DNA of 64,000 bases from Rhabdornis inornatus. Lineage: Eukaryota > Chordata > Aves > Passeriformes > Rhabdornithidae. Shown piece after piece: positions 1 through 15,000 of this stretch; position 1 is the stretch's first letter; the number at the start of each line of letters is the position of its first letter. The notes beneath the pieces are model-generated. The model worked only from the letters and a program-made list of their open reading frames with translations. It did no database searches and had not been told where the DNA came from. The DNA lies in NCBI GenBank assembly GCA_013397075.1, contig VWZS01010872.1, positions 360,644-424,643 of the forward strand. Reading direction: 5' to 3'. The translations under genes and the position numbers were made by a program.

Positions 1-93
1 GTCACCCCACTTCATCTGGCCTCCCAGGAAGGTCACACTGACATGGTGACTTTGCTTTTGGAGAAAGGATCCAACATCCACGTGGCAACAAAG
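1..93 (+). CDS. ANK2: ANK2 exon: ANK repeat 20 (5' end outside window)
   Basis: Reads [20 protein letters not shown] and continues [11 protein letters not shown] in frame 1. This is a canonical ANK repeat (TPLHLA helix 1, VxLLL helix 2). A GTAACA donor follows at base 94. The usual 99-nt repeat exon would start about 6 bases before the window. It belongs to the membrane-binding solenoid that grips channel and adhesion-molecule tails. Numbering as repeat 20 assumes the family total of 24 and counts back from the last repeat. Confidence 0.95.
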
Positions 94-3000
94 GTAACAA
101 AGCATTATGGATGGGAGTATCCAGTAAGATGCAACATTTGTGTTCGTGGGTGGGTTTAACAACCTGTACCAGAAACCTGAGAGCTCCAGTCTGAAATAAT
201 TCAGTGCTCTCACCAGCAAAGGCTCCTTTCTGCATGTCTTTGTCCTTCAGTGTTAAGTGAAGAAATTTACATTCTCTGGCAATAAGAAAACAACCGTATT
301 ACTGGAGTAGACTAAGAAAAATTACATGGAAGACCTTTCCAAACTTTTAAAAATGATTGTGCGTGACAATTTTTTTACAAAAAATAAGATCATCAAAAAA
401 ATCCCAAAACCATTACTGTAAATCTCATGGGTCACTGGATTTATCCAGGGATAGATGCAAATCTTGTTTATGCAGATGAAAAGCCTTCAGCTTTTGCCTA
501 TACAAGTTAGAAGAGAAGGCTCAGGTATCTCCTGGCTTGGAGTTAATATATTCTGCTAATAGAAACAAAGTGATTTTCATTTCTTATACAAAATTTGTTC
601 AGTGCCTTGTTCATGGGAAAGCACTGCGCATGATCACAGTGAGCTGTCAGCTGAAGGCTGCATCCTTTCCCCTGGCATTTGAATGGGATCTATTTCTGGA
701 GTTAATGTCTTCATCTGGCTTGTGCCTGCAGTTATCAAGGTTCCCCTTTCTGTCTGAGGAGTGGGAAGCACATTTTATTAATGGGCTTCTCAGCTTGCCA
801 AATTACATTATTGTAGAAAATCTTGAGCATTCACACCTGGAAGTTTTCCTCTATGGGCATGGTGATGTATTTGTTTTGTAGCTGTTTGTCAGCTGCAACA
901 GGAGCGACAGCGACTCTACTTTGTTTAAAAACACCACCCATGCTCAGAAGCTATAGCTGGGATCTGATCATGTTTTAAATATGAGGAAGTGGGAAAGTCT
1001 AGATTTTTTCCTTATGTAAAGTAGGGTTTTATTCTTACTTTTATCTGCTTGCTTACTTACTTGTTACATTCCATCTCCAGGCTGGACTGACATCCTTACA
1101 CCTTGCAGCTCAAGAGGATAAAGTGAATGTAGCTGAGATCCTCACCAAACATGGTGCAAACCAGGATGCTCAGACAAAGGTAAATCACGGAGTGGCTGCT
1201 GTCTCCAGCATGCCAAAGGGTGCTAGCCTTGTCCAAGGAATGTTCCACTGAGCTTGCAGTTTTACTTCTTTGTTCTCCTCCTGTAGCTTGGTTATACACC
1301 TTTAATTGTGGCCTGTCACTATGGAAACATCAAAATGGTGAATTTTCTCCTCAAGCACGGAGCAAATGTCAATGCTAAAACAAAGGTAAAGAATTTTCCA
1401 TTGCTTTGCTTTTGCTCTTTATTCTGAACATGGTAACCCAGCACTTCTACATGACATACGTGCTTTTTCCCTTGGGAATTCTAACCATGGCATGGGAGGT
1501 GTCAACATTTGGTAGCTGTGATGGACTGCTCTGTCTGCTCCATCTCATGGTGTGGTGTTTGGGAAAGAAAAGCCAGATAACTCTGTGTGTATGAAAAAAT
1601 GACACAGACAATCAATTTCATTGGTTTTACTTTTTCTTATTACTTGCAAAACTAGGAAATCAAAGATTGTCTGTGATCTCATTTCCACATGGTTTACACC
1701 ACTGTAATACACTGTGCTGCCAAACTAGCAAGTAACAATTCAGACACTTTAGGGTGATGCCAGGTTCTCTCCAATATGCTGGGAGAAGAGTGGGAAGAGT
1801 TACTGCTGTTCAGTGTGTGGGTGGGATGACTCTGGGAGAGGAAGCAGCTGCGGTAAGGGAATGTGGTTTACTCAAGGAGAGTTTGGGGTTTTCTGAGGGG
1901 AATCTGGCTATGCTGAAATCTGACCAGATAAACTGAAATAAGCCTAACTACCCAGAGCCAAAGTCTGAGCAAAGCCCACTGACTTCAGCAGTTCCTCCAG
2001 GGATAAACTGGTGGGCACACCAGCTGAATGGGATGCATTTTGTAGCAAGAGCTGTGTATTCTCTGAGAACGCAAAGACAGGTTCTGATGGCAGCAACAGT
2101 GTGTTGCATCCCAGAAATCATCAGATCACCATTTTCAGAAAGAGAAGGCTAACTCAGGAGCTGTGGGGCTCCAGCTTGGTTAAAGCTGACTTCAGGCAAT
2201 TGCTGGCTACTGGCTTCAAGCTGGATGTCTTGGGACCAACAGTAAGCAGCCCACTGATACTATTTTTAAAATCCCTTCAAAATTGCTGGTTTGTAGTCTG
2301 CTGGTCCCTCTGGTCAGCTCCCCTGTCTCCAGCTGGAACCTATGGGATGATTCATTTCTCAGTGTAGTAGTATTTTGTCACTGTGGTCACAGTTCAATGT
2401 GGTAAGAAACAGCCAAGTAAATAAATAAAAGATTGGCCCTTCTCTAATGGGATCACCCAAAATCAATGGGCAAAACTCAGGGATTCCAAAAGGACAGGCA
2501 ACACTACTACAAAAACAGCTGATGAGAATTAATAAAGCAGACACTAGCAGGATCCAATCTATAGCTGCCAAGACATTCAGCTGAGGTATTTGGAGGCTAA
2601 CTCAAGGGACAGACAAAGTTATGTCTTTAGGATTAGGTGTCTCTTTGTATTTAAAGGGCCACTTGGGCAGATTATGATTCCGTTCACCCAGGTATTTATT
2701 TAAAATAGTTTGATTATAGTCAGCAGGTTTGTATAAGGAAGCAGTTCTCCAAAATCTTACACCTAGGGACCACTAAAAGTACTGGCAATCTGTCAACTGG
2801 TGTTGTGAACTCAGTTTAAAGAATAAATCCTGGATTCAGGATAGGCATGGTAAAGATTGAAAGCTTGGGCTTTCACAAGAGAAAGCCTGCATGATGCTTT
2901 ATGCAAGGAACACATTAGTTCGGTTTTTGAAGGTTGGCACTATTCACGTAAAGGTAGTGAATCCACTTTCCACTAGAACCTACAGTAAGCAGTAGTTCTT

Positions 3001-6000
3001 AGCAGTCCGTGCACTCATACTGTCAGTGTAAGATCTGTAACAGTCCTGAACTATCACTGTTTAATTAGCAGTGCAAAGCATTACTGGCATCTATTTGTTT
3101 GCAGCAGAGATAACTTTCAGAGCACATTTTCAGAGCCTGCCCCAGGCTTTACGTAAGTGTACAATGAGATCAATCCGGGGTTTTCTTCCAGTTTCTTCTC
3201 TGCCTGCTTTCAAAGCCAATTGCGAATAATTTTGTAAATCACTTGGCTGACTGGACTTACACAATACCACCTCAGATCAGCCAGCTTAAGCACACTTGGG
3301 TTATGTTTCTGTATTGTGTGACATGAGAACAAACCACTGGGGCAGATGAGTATCTTGAACTAAGCATGCTTATTAAGGTAGACACTGTGTACAAGTTCCT
3401 AAGTGTAATTACACCTAGGTCCAGCCTTTTGGAGGCAAAGTGAAGCTAAAATTGATTGACATTTGTAATAGGTGTGTGTTAGCCTTTTAAAAAGCAAATA
3501 GGCTTTAATCACTGCTGTTGAAAATGATGTTTTTTAAATTGACTCAGATATTTCAGAAGCAAATCTTGGGCTCTCTGTTGAAAACTAGGATGTGAGAGGA
3601 AGAGGAATGTTCTCCGCCTCAGCTATGATTCTGTGCCCTCAGCATGCCCCTTTAACTTTGCTGTTTCTCATTGCTCCTTCCTCTGATTTAGAAAATGTGG
3701 GAGAAATGTCTTTTCATAGATTTCTTTTATTGTGGGAGAAATTATTTTTGTATAAGAATACTACCTTCCTTTATATTTTTATTAATCTGGGGAAGGAGAA
3801 TCATTATTACTGAAGGTTTATTATTTTTGAGTTGATTGGTGTCATAATGTATGTTTGAAATGTCTCCAAAGGAGCAGAAGGAAGCAAAGTGAAATGTCTG
3901 CTCTAATGATCGGTTCTTGTTCTTTATTTGTTTTTGCTGTCACCGCTGTGGATAACAGAATGGGTACACCCCTCTTCACCAGGCTGCTCAGCAAGGCCAC
4001 ACTCACATCATCAATGTTCTGCTGCAGCATGGGGCCAAGCCCAACGCCATCACCACAGTAAGTCTGATGTGCCACTGGGAACTTGTTTCCCTGGACAGTT
4101 CTTTTCTTTCCTTCCTTAGGGCTCAAGAGCAAGCCACTGTTTTGATGGAAGTATTCCTCATACAGCTGGTTGTCATATGTGGAAATGTAATTTCCTCTGC
4201 TTTTCCTTATCCTCTTAAGGTAGTTCATATCTGACCTAACTGTGCACTAAGCTAAACGTGAGGCAGAGAAACATTCTCTGATTCCTGAGCTGCAGGATCA
4301 GGCTGGCCACAGCTGTCTGTGCCAGGCTCGTGCAGCTTCCCTCCACCTAAACACTTCTCTCTGGAATTGATATCTCCAGAAGGAATTTTCCATAAAAATC
4401 AAGAGCAGTTCAGAACCTGTTGGGTTTTTTTGTTGTTTACTTTAGACACAAATTTCTGTCCCTCAATCCACTGGATTGGTTTCAGGTTCTTACTGAGTTC
4501 ACCTCAGTGGACTCAGTGAAGTTAATACCTCCTCAAAGACCATCAATAGGTCCTGGCACAGATCCTTCTCCATAGTCAGCCAGCCAGGAATGCAACTGTC
4601 CTATTTCACGTTGATGTTGTTATTAGTCGCCTCTAATTGGGTAATCATTAGAAAGCCGCCAGAGTGTCCAAAACTCCTCTCATTCCCCAGAGTGGATCAG
4701 TTTTCCGTGTACCTTAAGTGTACGTGCTTAAATCAGCATTGGCACCATGTTTGGTCCTGGAACAATCACATGGAATAATCTCGTGTGAAAGTTATCCAAA
4801 ATACCAGTTTGTGCACTGGATTATCAAGTGAGAGATCACTGTAGTCAGCTTCTGGGGCTGTAGGTACTGTTTGGGGTGTTCAGCTGGGGGTCTCTTGACT
4901 TCAGTCCTCACATTGGGGCTGTCCTGCCCAGATCTAACCCAAGTCCAAGCAGCCTTAGGGATTTGTCTTTGCTGCACAGTTGGCTGCTTCTTCAGACACT
5001 CAATCTGTCCTTGTCCACACAGAGCAACCTCTGGCTTGAGATAAGAGAGAATTTCAACCTGAGACATCTGGCAGGGAGATATGGGAGTGGTGTATGAGCA
5101 GCTAATGTGCAAGTGACAGTAAGAGTCAAATTATTTGTGCTTTGAAGATGCTAATCTCTTCTGCTTCTAATCCACAAACTCTGTGTTGCTTCAGGGTGGC
5201 TGAGCTAGACTAATACAGAAGAATTTAAATTATAGATAACTAAGGTTGTTGCTAAAGAAGAGAGAGCCCTCAGGCTGATAAACCCTGCACATGGTGCAGT
5301 GAGGTCACAAGAGAAATCATTTCCATGCAAAGAGTGGTACAGTGACAGTCCATGGTTCGTCAGGAGGCCAGCATGTTGTCCCTTGGTTCAGTGCAAAATA
5401 GCAGGGAACAATTCTGTGTAGAACCCTTCACAAAGAACCATGGAACACATTCCTTCCTCCCCTCCCCAAGCTCAGTGACACAGGGACTGTGGACTGCCAG
5501 TGTTCCAGCAGATAAAATGGAGATAAATAGGCCTAAACTCTTGCTAAATTATTTTAGTGTCCATTTGATGAATGGCATGTCTCTATATATTATGAACATT
5601 CAAACTGAATATAAATGTATTTAAATGGAACTATATTCCTCACCCCAAAGCCTTTTGTGGTTTGTATTTGTTAAATCATTAGCTTTTGTGAACTGTTTAT
5701 GGAAGTACATTTTTGTTATATGAAGGAATAGGAGTCTATGTGAACAACACAGCTGTAATTTTGTATTCCCCAGATAAGGAATTGTACCTGGTAAAGGTGT
5801 AACAGTTTCAAGTGGGAGTGAAATTGTAAAAAGTTAAAATACTTTTTACTTTTTAGAAGAGTATTTCTTCAAAATAAACACCAAACTTACGCAGGCAAGA
5901 CACGCTGTATAGCGAGATGGGAGCCCTGAAGGGTTAAAGCATACAGCGCTGTAGTATTTGGAATCTGGCAGATGTGTGTTGTGTTACCATGGCAATTGGG

Positions 6001-9000
6001 GCTATAGTCTTTAAGAAGTTACAAAGACAGAGTCAGATGTAACGGTAAAAAAGCCGTGATTTTCCTAGGCTGTGCCTTGTTTTGGATGGAAATGCTGGCT
6101 CATGCAGCGTGGAGAGTGATCTCATTGGTTCACATCACAATCCTCCCTCTCTCTCAGCGCGCTCTCCCCCTCTCTCTTCCCTTCAGAATGGTAACACAGC
6201 CTTAGCCATCGCCAGGCGCCTGGGATACATCTCCGTGGTCGATACGCTGAAGGTTGTAACGGAGGAGATCACCACCACCACAACTGTGAGTTGCACATGC
6301 ATTCGAATGTGGCTCTTCTTTACTCAGAGTGTTGTTGTTCTGCTCTTCCCTCAGGCTCTCCATGCATCTCTTTCCTTTTCTGTTTCGTTTGGGGAGTTTT
6401 AGCTCCCCCCTTCCCTTTCTGTTGCATTTTTGCTACAGTGCTTTGAGTGTATCTTATAAGCATGTGGAAGTGTGTGTAAGGCAACAGGCTCCCCTGAGCT
6501 AGGGAACAAAATCCGTGCACACACCAATGGAAAATAGCGATTCAGAGTAAAACTTGTTTCTAGACCTGAGTTGCAAAGTCAAACTTCCCAGAAGTTTGTG
6601 CATTGTTGTTTAGATCCTGCCCTCTTTCTCTGTTTCTCTTTTCACCTCTCCTTTCCCATCTGGCCTTACATCTCCACACTTTGGACACCTCCTGACGCTT
6701 AATTCTTGCAGCATCTCTACATTTGGACTGCACCAACCAGGGCCTGGAGCCAAGGCTAATGATGCTCACTGGATGGCTGTGAATAACATCCATCATCATC
6801 TTATTCAAGTCACTTCCAGTTCAAACAGATCCTGTTTTTCCAAAATGCAGAGGAATCTTTCCTTATGGGCTCAGTCCTCTTAGTGCTCCACACTCTTGGA
6901 GTCTGTATTTTGACATCAGAGTTTGTTAATGGTGTTTGCTGAACGTTAGCAAGGTGGTATTGCAGCTTTAAGCCAGGAAAAGCTGATCTATTTGGACACC
7001 CTGAGAGGAGAAGGTTTTCCCTTCTTGCGCTTTCACTTCCCATCTACAAGTGTCATAACAGGTAGAAAGGGAGAACATCAGAAAAAGTGCATAGTTTAAG
7101 AAATTAGATTTAAGTCTTGTTTACTGCATTTATCTTGAAACACTGCTGTAAAGTCATGCTTAATAATTTTATTTGATTTTTTTTTTTTTAAGTGCAAATT
7201 TAGTGGTCTAGAAACCCCATCAGCTCTAGATGACATTTAGGAGCTCAGAGCTATAAAAACCCATAGATTACTAAAAAGATGCCACTGCTCAGTCATGGAA
7301 AGGGTTACAAGAAAAGAAGTCCAAAATCTCTTGTAAAGAAATGGGAAAATAATTTTGATTTTGTTGCATGGTGACAGCAAGCCCCACTTGATATGAACCG
7401 AGGAAGATGCAATAAAGATAACGTAGTGTAAGGTTACAAATAGAATGAGTCATAATTTATTAATGACCTGCAAAGATCAGGCTGAGTCAGGTTTGGAGAA
7501 TGAATTCCAGCGTAATTCCAGAAGTCTCTTAATAAAGACTGTGTGTCTCTGTTGTTATTACTTCATGTTCTTGTTTAATCATATAGCACATTACACATGT
7601 ACATGCATAAACACATATGTATTTAATCAGCAGTTTAGGAAAATAAAACACTGGGAAAATTTTTTTGAGAAGCTTTAGTTCTTATATTTTTAAGCTCCAG
7701 AGGACACCTTTGTGACATCTCCCATGCTGTGTCCTGGCACAGGTTTTTCATTTATTATTTGATAAAAGCAGTAACTTCCTTTCTCATTTCCACTGTGTTT
7801 CACTGTGCAGCCTTGGACCTTGTCTCATGTAAGTGTTAGATCTGTGAAATAATAGGAATTGCACTATGAAAAGACACATGCAAGTTATTTACTTTGGATA
7901 AGCGTTTCTTTAAGTGTTGAGGGTTAATGTTTTTTTCTACCGGATTCCTGAGGTTTAGGACTGAATCAAGTACTGAAATTTACTTGTAGAGCTGATCTTT
8001 AGTGCTTGTACATAAGAGAAATCTGAAATATCGATCTGTGTCTGCATACTTTAAAAGTCAGGTGGGAGCCCTCAAAAAACTCAGCAGATTCTCCAGCTAT
8101 GAATTCATCTCACCTTTGTACCTTAGGGATGTGTGGAATGGTGGTGTTTGGAGGGGGGGATGTTGATGAAACATAATTTAGAGCAAGTCCTGCAAGGGAG
8201 GGCTAAGTAGCAGGTGCTCCCTGTGCTCAGGTTCTCCAGATGGTGAGGTTGGTGTTGCCAGACCTGAGCGCAGCGCTGAGCCCTGGGAGAAGGTGCTGTC
8301 ACCATAGCTACCTCATTGTCTGAGGCTGGGCTGAGCACCGCACTGAGGATGTTACGCAGCCCCACGCGTGATTGATATGCAAGTCACTGCCACTTGAGAT
8401 GAGGAAAAGATCTCCAGTGCCAAAGCCTTTCTTTGCTCTAACTTGGAACAAATCTTCCTCTTACTTGCATTAGTGCTGTTATTAGTGGAGCCACATGCAT
8501 ATATATCAATAGAGAGAATAAAGTGCACTTTTTTTACTGAAAGAGAGCATTAGGAAATGAGAATAAACTGGATTTCTAGAGGTTTGCTATGCAATTAAGT
8601 TTGGGGCCATTTGTACATACAAATATAGCCTTCCTGTGGATGGATGAATATATGAGGAGCTTTCATGTTGTTTGCAGTATGCTGCTGTGAGTAAGGCATT
8701 GCTGAAAGCATGTATGGGTGTCCATACCTGAATTATATATTGGAATTATTCTATGCCACCCAATGAAAATCTGACCTTACCATGAAAGGCTCAAATTCTA
8801 GAAGCCTTAAGTAAACTCCATGATAGAATTCTCAGTCGCAGTAAACTTAGGGAGTTCAAGAAACACACACTGAGCAATTTTCCATGTGGGCTATTCATGG
8901 GGCTGGATAGGGATTTTAAATTTTGAGAGTATTTGATGTGCCTATCAATTAAAAAAAATCTAATATCACACTAGAAGTTCCTGTAAAAACATTAATTCCT

Positions 9001-12000
9001 AACATACGTTGTTGGGATTAGAATTAATGTAGAATTAATGATTCTTGCTGAGTTCAGTGTTCCAGAGATGGCATTGAAAATTCTTTGTTCTGTAATATGC
9101 ATGTGCACACACACTCTTTTGAATCTCTTTTCCAAACTTTGTTGCAATTGTTAAATTATGAAGTCATTTTTTTCTTACTGATGGGAAAGCCAGGAAGTCA
9201 ATAAAGTATCCTTGCTTTCCTGTAAGCAGATAATAGTGTCTGCAAACCTTAGAGACTGGACTGTTTTTATATGGGGGCCTGTAAAAACCTAAGTAATGAA
9301 TAGATGGATATAGTGGTCCATAATCCTTCGTTACCTGAGTGATAGAAAAGTAGACAGTGATCCTCTCTATCTGCAGCTCGTGCTTTAACTTAGCTGATTA
9401 CTCAACTTATTTGTTAACTCTGGTGTTGAAGAGACAAATTCAGTGCCTGAATGATAGCACCTCCCCATCTGTCATTGTTGGCCTTGTCACCCCACTGATG
9501 CCTGACATTTCTATCCCAGGAAAGCCATGGGAATACTGGGGAAACGTCAGTGCTGATGGTGGCGGCATTCGGTGAATATAAACTAATTTGCAACCCTGAA
9601 CATGTGTTCTGCTGCAACAGAAATAATTAGTTGTTTTTACTCATGGGGAAGAGTGAATTTAGGAGCCTAATTGGGATTGCCAGTTAAGGCAAAGGACATT
9701 GTTCTTTCCCTGTACCTCAGGAGGGTAAACTGGAACTGCTGTCAGAGTTAAATAGATTTCAGAAACGTAAAGCAGACTTTTAAAACTAATTTCCAAAGTA
9801 ATTACATGGTTGGTAACGTAGTTATTCATGAAAGTGCAGTATTTTACAATATTGGCAAGAATGCTGGCTTTGTCAGTTTGTTAGAAACAGAGGTACATAA
9901 CAGGGTCAGGAAATAACTTGTAAGTTTTATGCAACAAAAGCTGCTATTGACTTCACTGCTTGATATCAGCGGGTATTTTCCCAAAAGAATATTGCAGAAG
10001 GGACTCAAGGTTTGGCTGATTTAATTATCCTGCCCGTGAAATGCTTTTGCTCCTTTGCATAGAATGTTAACCTATGCACAATAGATGGTGTCTGCAGCAG
10101 GGAGTGAGCACTGCCTCACAGGGGTTTCTCAGGGGGGCACACGTGGCCTCCTGGCACTGCTCTCCATGCCAGAGGGGCACCTGTGCTGCCACACATCCTT
10201 AAGGGCCATGTGCCCTCTGCAACTCCTCAGCTTGGCTGGGAGGAGCCAGGGAAATTGGTACTTTTTGGTACCAAGGCACTTCTGATCACTGCTCTTTTTG
10301 AAGCCCTTGGCATTTTGTCCCCTTTATCATAACATGCTGAGGAGTTCTCTGCAGGCAACTTGTTCACATTTTGCACTTCCTACAGTTTCTCTTGTTATCT
10401 TCTTCATCTCCTTCTCCAGTCTGAATCTGGATGCTAAAAGGATGTCCCCATTCTAGATTCAGCACCCCTGGACATCTTCTGTTTCCTCCCAGAAGTCATT
10501 TATGAAGATAAAATTATATTAAAAAGAAAAACCAAACAGACTTCGAGTGTTTTCCTGCTCTGTGCTCTCATGTTTAACCAGGATCCTCCCGCTATGCCTC
10601 AGTCCATACTTGCCTTGATTCACAATATTTTGAGCTTTTAGGTGCACAAGATGTTTCAGAATCTTCAAAGAATTTTTTTTCCTCTGATGTGTACGTGCTT
10701 AGGGGGAATAGACATGATTTATGAAAAGGATATAATTAATATGCGCTGTAGTCACCTTTTTCTTGAGAGGGGGGAGAAATGTTTTAAGTGGCCTGTGTAA
10801 ATCCTTCACATCTTTTTTTAGTTTAGGAGTTTCACATCATTCATAACTTCATTTCCAAATGCTTTACAATTTAATAATTTCCATATGCCCCATAGAACTT
10901 TCTGAAGCTATTCTGTAGACATTACCTAATTCGTTTTAAAATCATCTTGGAAACATTGAGCTGAATTGTTCTACATGCACCATTTCTAAATAAATTTTAT
11001 TCCTCTGACCAGCTGATTATCTTATATTTTTGTACTTTTCTGCCAGAAGAAATATTACCTTATGCAGCGCTGAGAATAGGAGCTTCTGGAATAAAGATGA
11101 AAAAGAAAGGGGAAGGGGAAACACATTATGAAATGCCTCAGCACATCCCACTGCTGTCTGTTAAAATTCCCTGCTGTAAGCTTTGCTCCTCTGACTGATG
11201 ATTCTGTCTTTGCAGACTGTAACAGAGAAGCACAAGCTCAATGTACCTGAGACAATGACTGAGGTCCTGGATGTGTCAGATGAAGAAGGTGAGTTACTTT
11301 GCTAAATTCCTCTTCCATATCACCTATGTAACCTGTTATATAGGCTCAAGAAGCAGCTTGAGTACTCTGACATCTTCATTTTGCTGTGCTTGTGATGAAG
11401 TTCTTTTTTAATGATGTAATCATTATGGTATTTGTAAAAAGATGCCAAAATTTGAAACAAAGCAAAATCCTGAACCCATACATCTTTTCCAGAAAAAGCT
11501 TATCTGAATCAAATTGGCAAATGAGACCATTTCCCAACTCCAGGCTTTAAAATGTCACTCTACGGCTGTCCCAAAGTTGGCTTTGACAGTCCCATAAAGA
11601 GGAATCTGAGCAGTAAATTTTTTGGATCTGTGCCACTTATATCAGATACAAATATCCAGGAATTTCACCTACTTGGAAACATTTGTGTAAGAAGATTGAT
11701 AAGGTGGAGGGCGAGGAGAGCATCCCCTTCGGGGAGCTTTTGGCACAGGGGGGCTCAAGGATACCTGTGGTTTGATACAAAGTAACAACATGCTGATAAG
11801 TTCGGCACTTGGGTTTCAGAGGCTTTTGCGTGTACAGACAGGAGATGTGTTGCTCCACTTAGATACATCCCAAGGAAATTTCTCTGACCTTTCGGGAATA
11901 GTGATAAAATATCACACTTTTATACAGCTCAGAATTGCAGAAATGGCCTAAACCCATCAGCTTCTGAGAGTTCACAAGTGACTTCTTAGAAATTTTAGTC

Positions 12001-15000
12001 ACAGCAGTATTAATAAATATAAACACATTTGGAAGGCTATTCTGTGTTTCTTTTTACATTTGGTAGTGTTAATATTACAATATCCTATGTGTACCATTTT
12101 GTGGTGATTGTTATTATTTCACACAAATAATTTGTAGAATGAGCAGTTTCCAGAAAGTCCTAGGAATTTGGGAACTCAGGTTACAAGGTTGGTATTTCTC
12201 TTTTACAAAGAACATAGATGCACTTGTGGTTCTAAATGGTGCACAAAGTTAATGGCATTCATTAATTACAAGTGCTTGTATTGCTTTTAGAAATGGGATT
12301 TATGCTGATAAATGAGTTACACTCTTGGGAAAATACTGTGCTTAGGCTCTAGATGCAACTTTTTGTTTTAAAATGCAAAAGCAAACAAGTGTGATTCAAA
12401 GTCAATTATTTTCTGCTGCATCATGACCAGTGAAATTATTTTGCTACTTTGACTCTGATTAAGAAACACTCAACTGATTGTGTAACTATTATGTTGAATT
12501 GCCTTTAAATTGCTTATTGCCTTATGTTCACCTTGTTTAGTTTTCTCCCAGTCTTTTGATCTACCATTGAATCATCTTGAAATCCACAAAGCCTAGTATG
12601 TCTTCCTGCTTCTACAGGATTAATCCAGGGTGTTCCTTTTTCTCAAAACAATTTGTGTGTTGTACAGCCTTTAAGCACTCTGATGAGGAACCCTTCAGTG
12701 ATGGGGAAGGATGTAGTGGCACGGGTGCTGTTAGCAGGAGTTCGTGGAGTAAGACCCACAGACTTTCTCTTTTTGTTTAACTTGGACTGTTTGGTTTATT
12801 TTTTTGTGTTCAAACAACACATGTTTGCATAATTTGGGTACCTAACCCTGCTCCTCTCTGCTACTTTTGAAGTGTGGCTGAGTGTGTGTCTCCTGAAAGG
12901 TGGGAGGAAGAAGGAAAGCCAGAAAATCTCAGATTTATTACCTATATCTTGAGAGTGTTGGCAGAACTTGAAGGGGCTGTCCCGCATGACTAATGCTCTC
13001 CCATGCTTTGAATTAACATTCGCTGCAAGAACTCCTACCGTGGCTGGTGCTTGTCACAGTCACTTGAAAATAGCTGGGGACAGGAAGGTTGCAAAACTTG
13101 TTTAATAGAGAGGATGAACCTTTTAGTAGTGGTGTAGCTTCATAAGAGGCTAGCAGTAAGGTTGCTGTGACGCTGTGTTCTTTCAAATGACACGATATGT
13201 TCTGAAATAAATTGATGTGCTTCTGTTACAGTCCTATAATACAATAAATATGATGTCTATATTTATATTTATTTATATATGTTTACTGTCTATATAATAT
13301 ATCATAAAACCTGCCAGCTGTATTTATATAATTATCAAGTTGAACACAAGAGTACTTGAACAAAGTATTTCAGGTTCCATTGTGTAGTATGTTCATCACT
13401 GATGATAAGTATTTTGCATTTTGCTTGGAAGATAGTTACATTCCATAATTGTATGCTGTCATGTTGTTAATATAGTATTCGTATTCTGAAGACAAAGTTA
13501 ACATCCAGTCTTAGCAGTATAAAATAAAAGACAAATATCTATCAGATAGCTTGGTATGGAAGGTCCTGCTCTGTGTAGCTTGTTTTGAAATATCTTGACT
13601 GGACTGAGAGTCCTACTGATTCTTCCTCAATTTTCTTGCAGCGTTTTTGTTTTTATCCACTGAATTGTTACTCGGAATTCTTTACTTTTTATGTTACCTG
13701 CCAAACCAAATCTTTGTTTTGAACAGAATCACACTATATTTTTTATTTAAAATGCCATTTAATCGCTGTTCATGGGGATTGCACTACAGACTCCCATCCC
13801 ATAGGCAGAGCTGTGAAGTGATGTGCTTTGTGCAACGTGTACCCCTGCCAGCAGAAATGCTTGGTGTGGATAAAGTTGCACTAAAAACCCTGTACATTTT
13901 TATCATTGTATCTGCCTTGGCTGTATTGCTGCAAAGTTCAGGTGCTTTAAAGCTGTCACCATGAAAGAAGCCTTTTGCACCTGAGGGACCCTTAGAGCAG
14001 TAAAGGGAAATTATTGCAAAGCGTCTTGTGAAATGTGTTTTAGTGATGTCTACAGAATTAGTGAAGTTAAGCACAAGCAAATATTTTTGTTAGGACTGAG
14101 TCTGTGTGTGTAGACACACAGGAAAATCTAGAAAAGGCAGGAGCCTGGTTCTTTCTTATTTTCCCATATATTAATACGCTCCTCTGTCTTCATTCCATGC
14201 CCTCATTTTTGTGGCAGAAGAGCTGCACAAACCTGTGGGAAGATAGGTTGAAAGGGTAATATAGAAGGCAATCTTTCCCAATGATTACCAAGGAGTAGAA
14301 ACAGCCTTGCCTGCCCCATGAGGTTGGGTGTTATAAAAGAGTGGGCTAGCTGGTCACTAGTTAAGTTGCAGTTCCAGATGGAGTTGGAGCTTGAGATCCA
14401 GAGTCTGCTGCAGTTTGGGATGGAGTCTGCTGGCTGTGCTGTGTGGAGTAAGGGACATGCAGTCATGCAAGGGACAGATAAGGTAAGAAGGTGTCGTGTG
14501 AGGGACAGACAGGGTAAGGGACAGCTTAGGGTTTAGCCAGTCATGTAGAAGGAAGAAAGAAACTTGCAGAGAGGAGTCAGTGCTGTGTGAAGCTGCCTAT
14601 GAGGGAAGGAGTCAGAGTTGCCTGAAGGAAGTTCATTGAGAGAGGGCATGCAAAGTTTTTAATAAAGGACTGGTGATGATGCCAGTGTATAGTGCTATAG
14701 AGAGAATACAACCAGGGAAACAGGATGTTCAAAAATGTTCATTTCTTTTTGAGTCTCCTCATTGCTGGTTAATTTTCAAAAGTTGTAGTTTCATTGTCTG
14801 CTTGAGACCAAGTTCTGGTTGCTGCAGAAGTTGTCAAGCTCTGACTATGCTACCCCACGTCCTCCATTCTGGCAGCACAAACGTTTCACCATGTGGTTAC
14901 CCAGCCCAGAGAACTGATCTGTCTGAAAATGAATCTCTTTGTCCTGACAAGTTATTTTCCAGCCAGATAACTTTTGCAGGCAGAAGGGAGTAGGAAGGAT

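Noticed and set aside
14331..14670. TATAAAAG (14332) and AATAAAG (14661) about 330 bases apart, seen as a possible solo LTR
   Set aside because: No TG...CA ends, target-site duplication or retroviral motif could be found. The purine-rich repeats between are simple.
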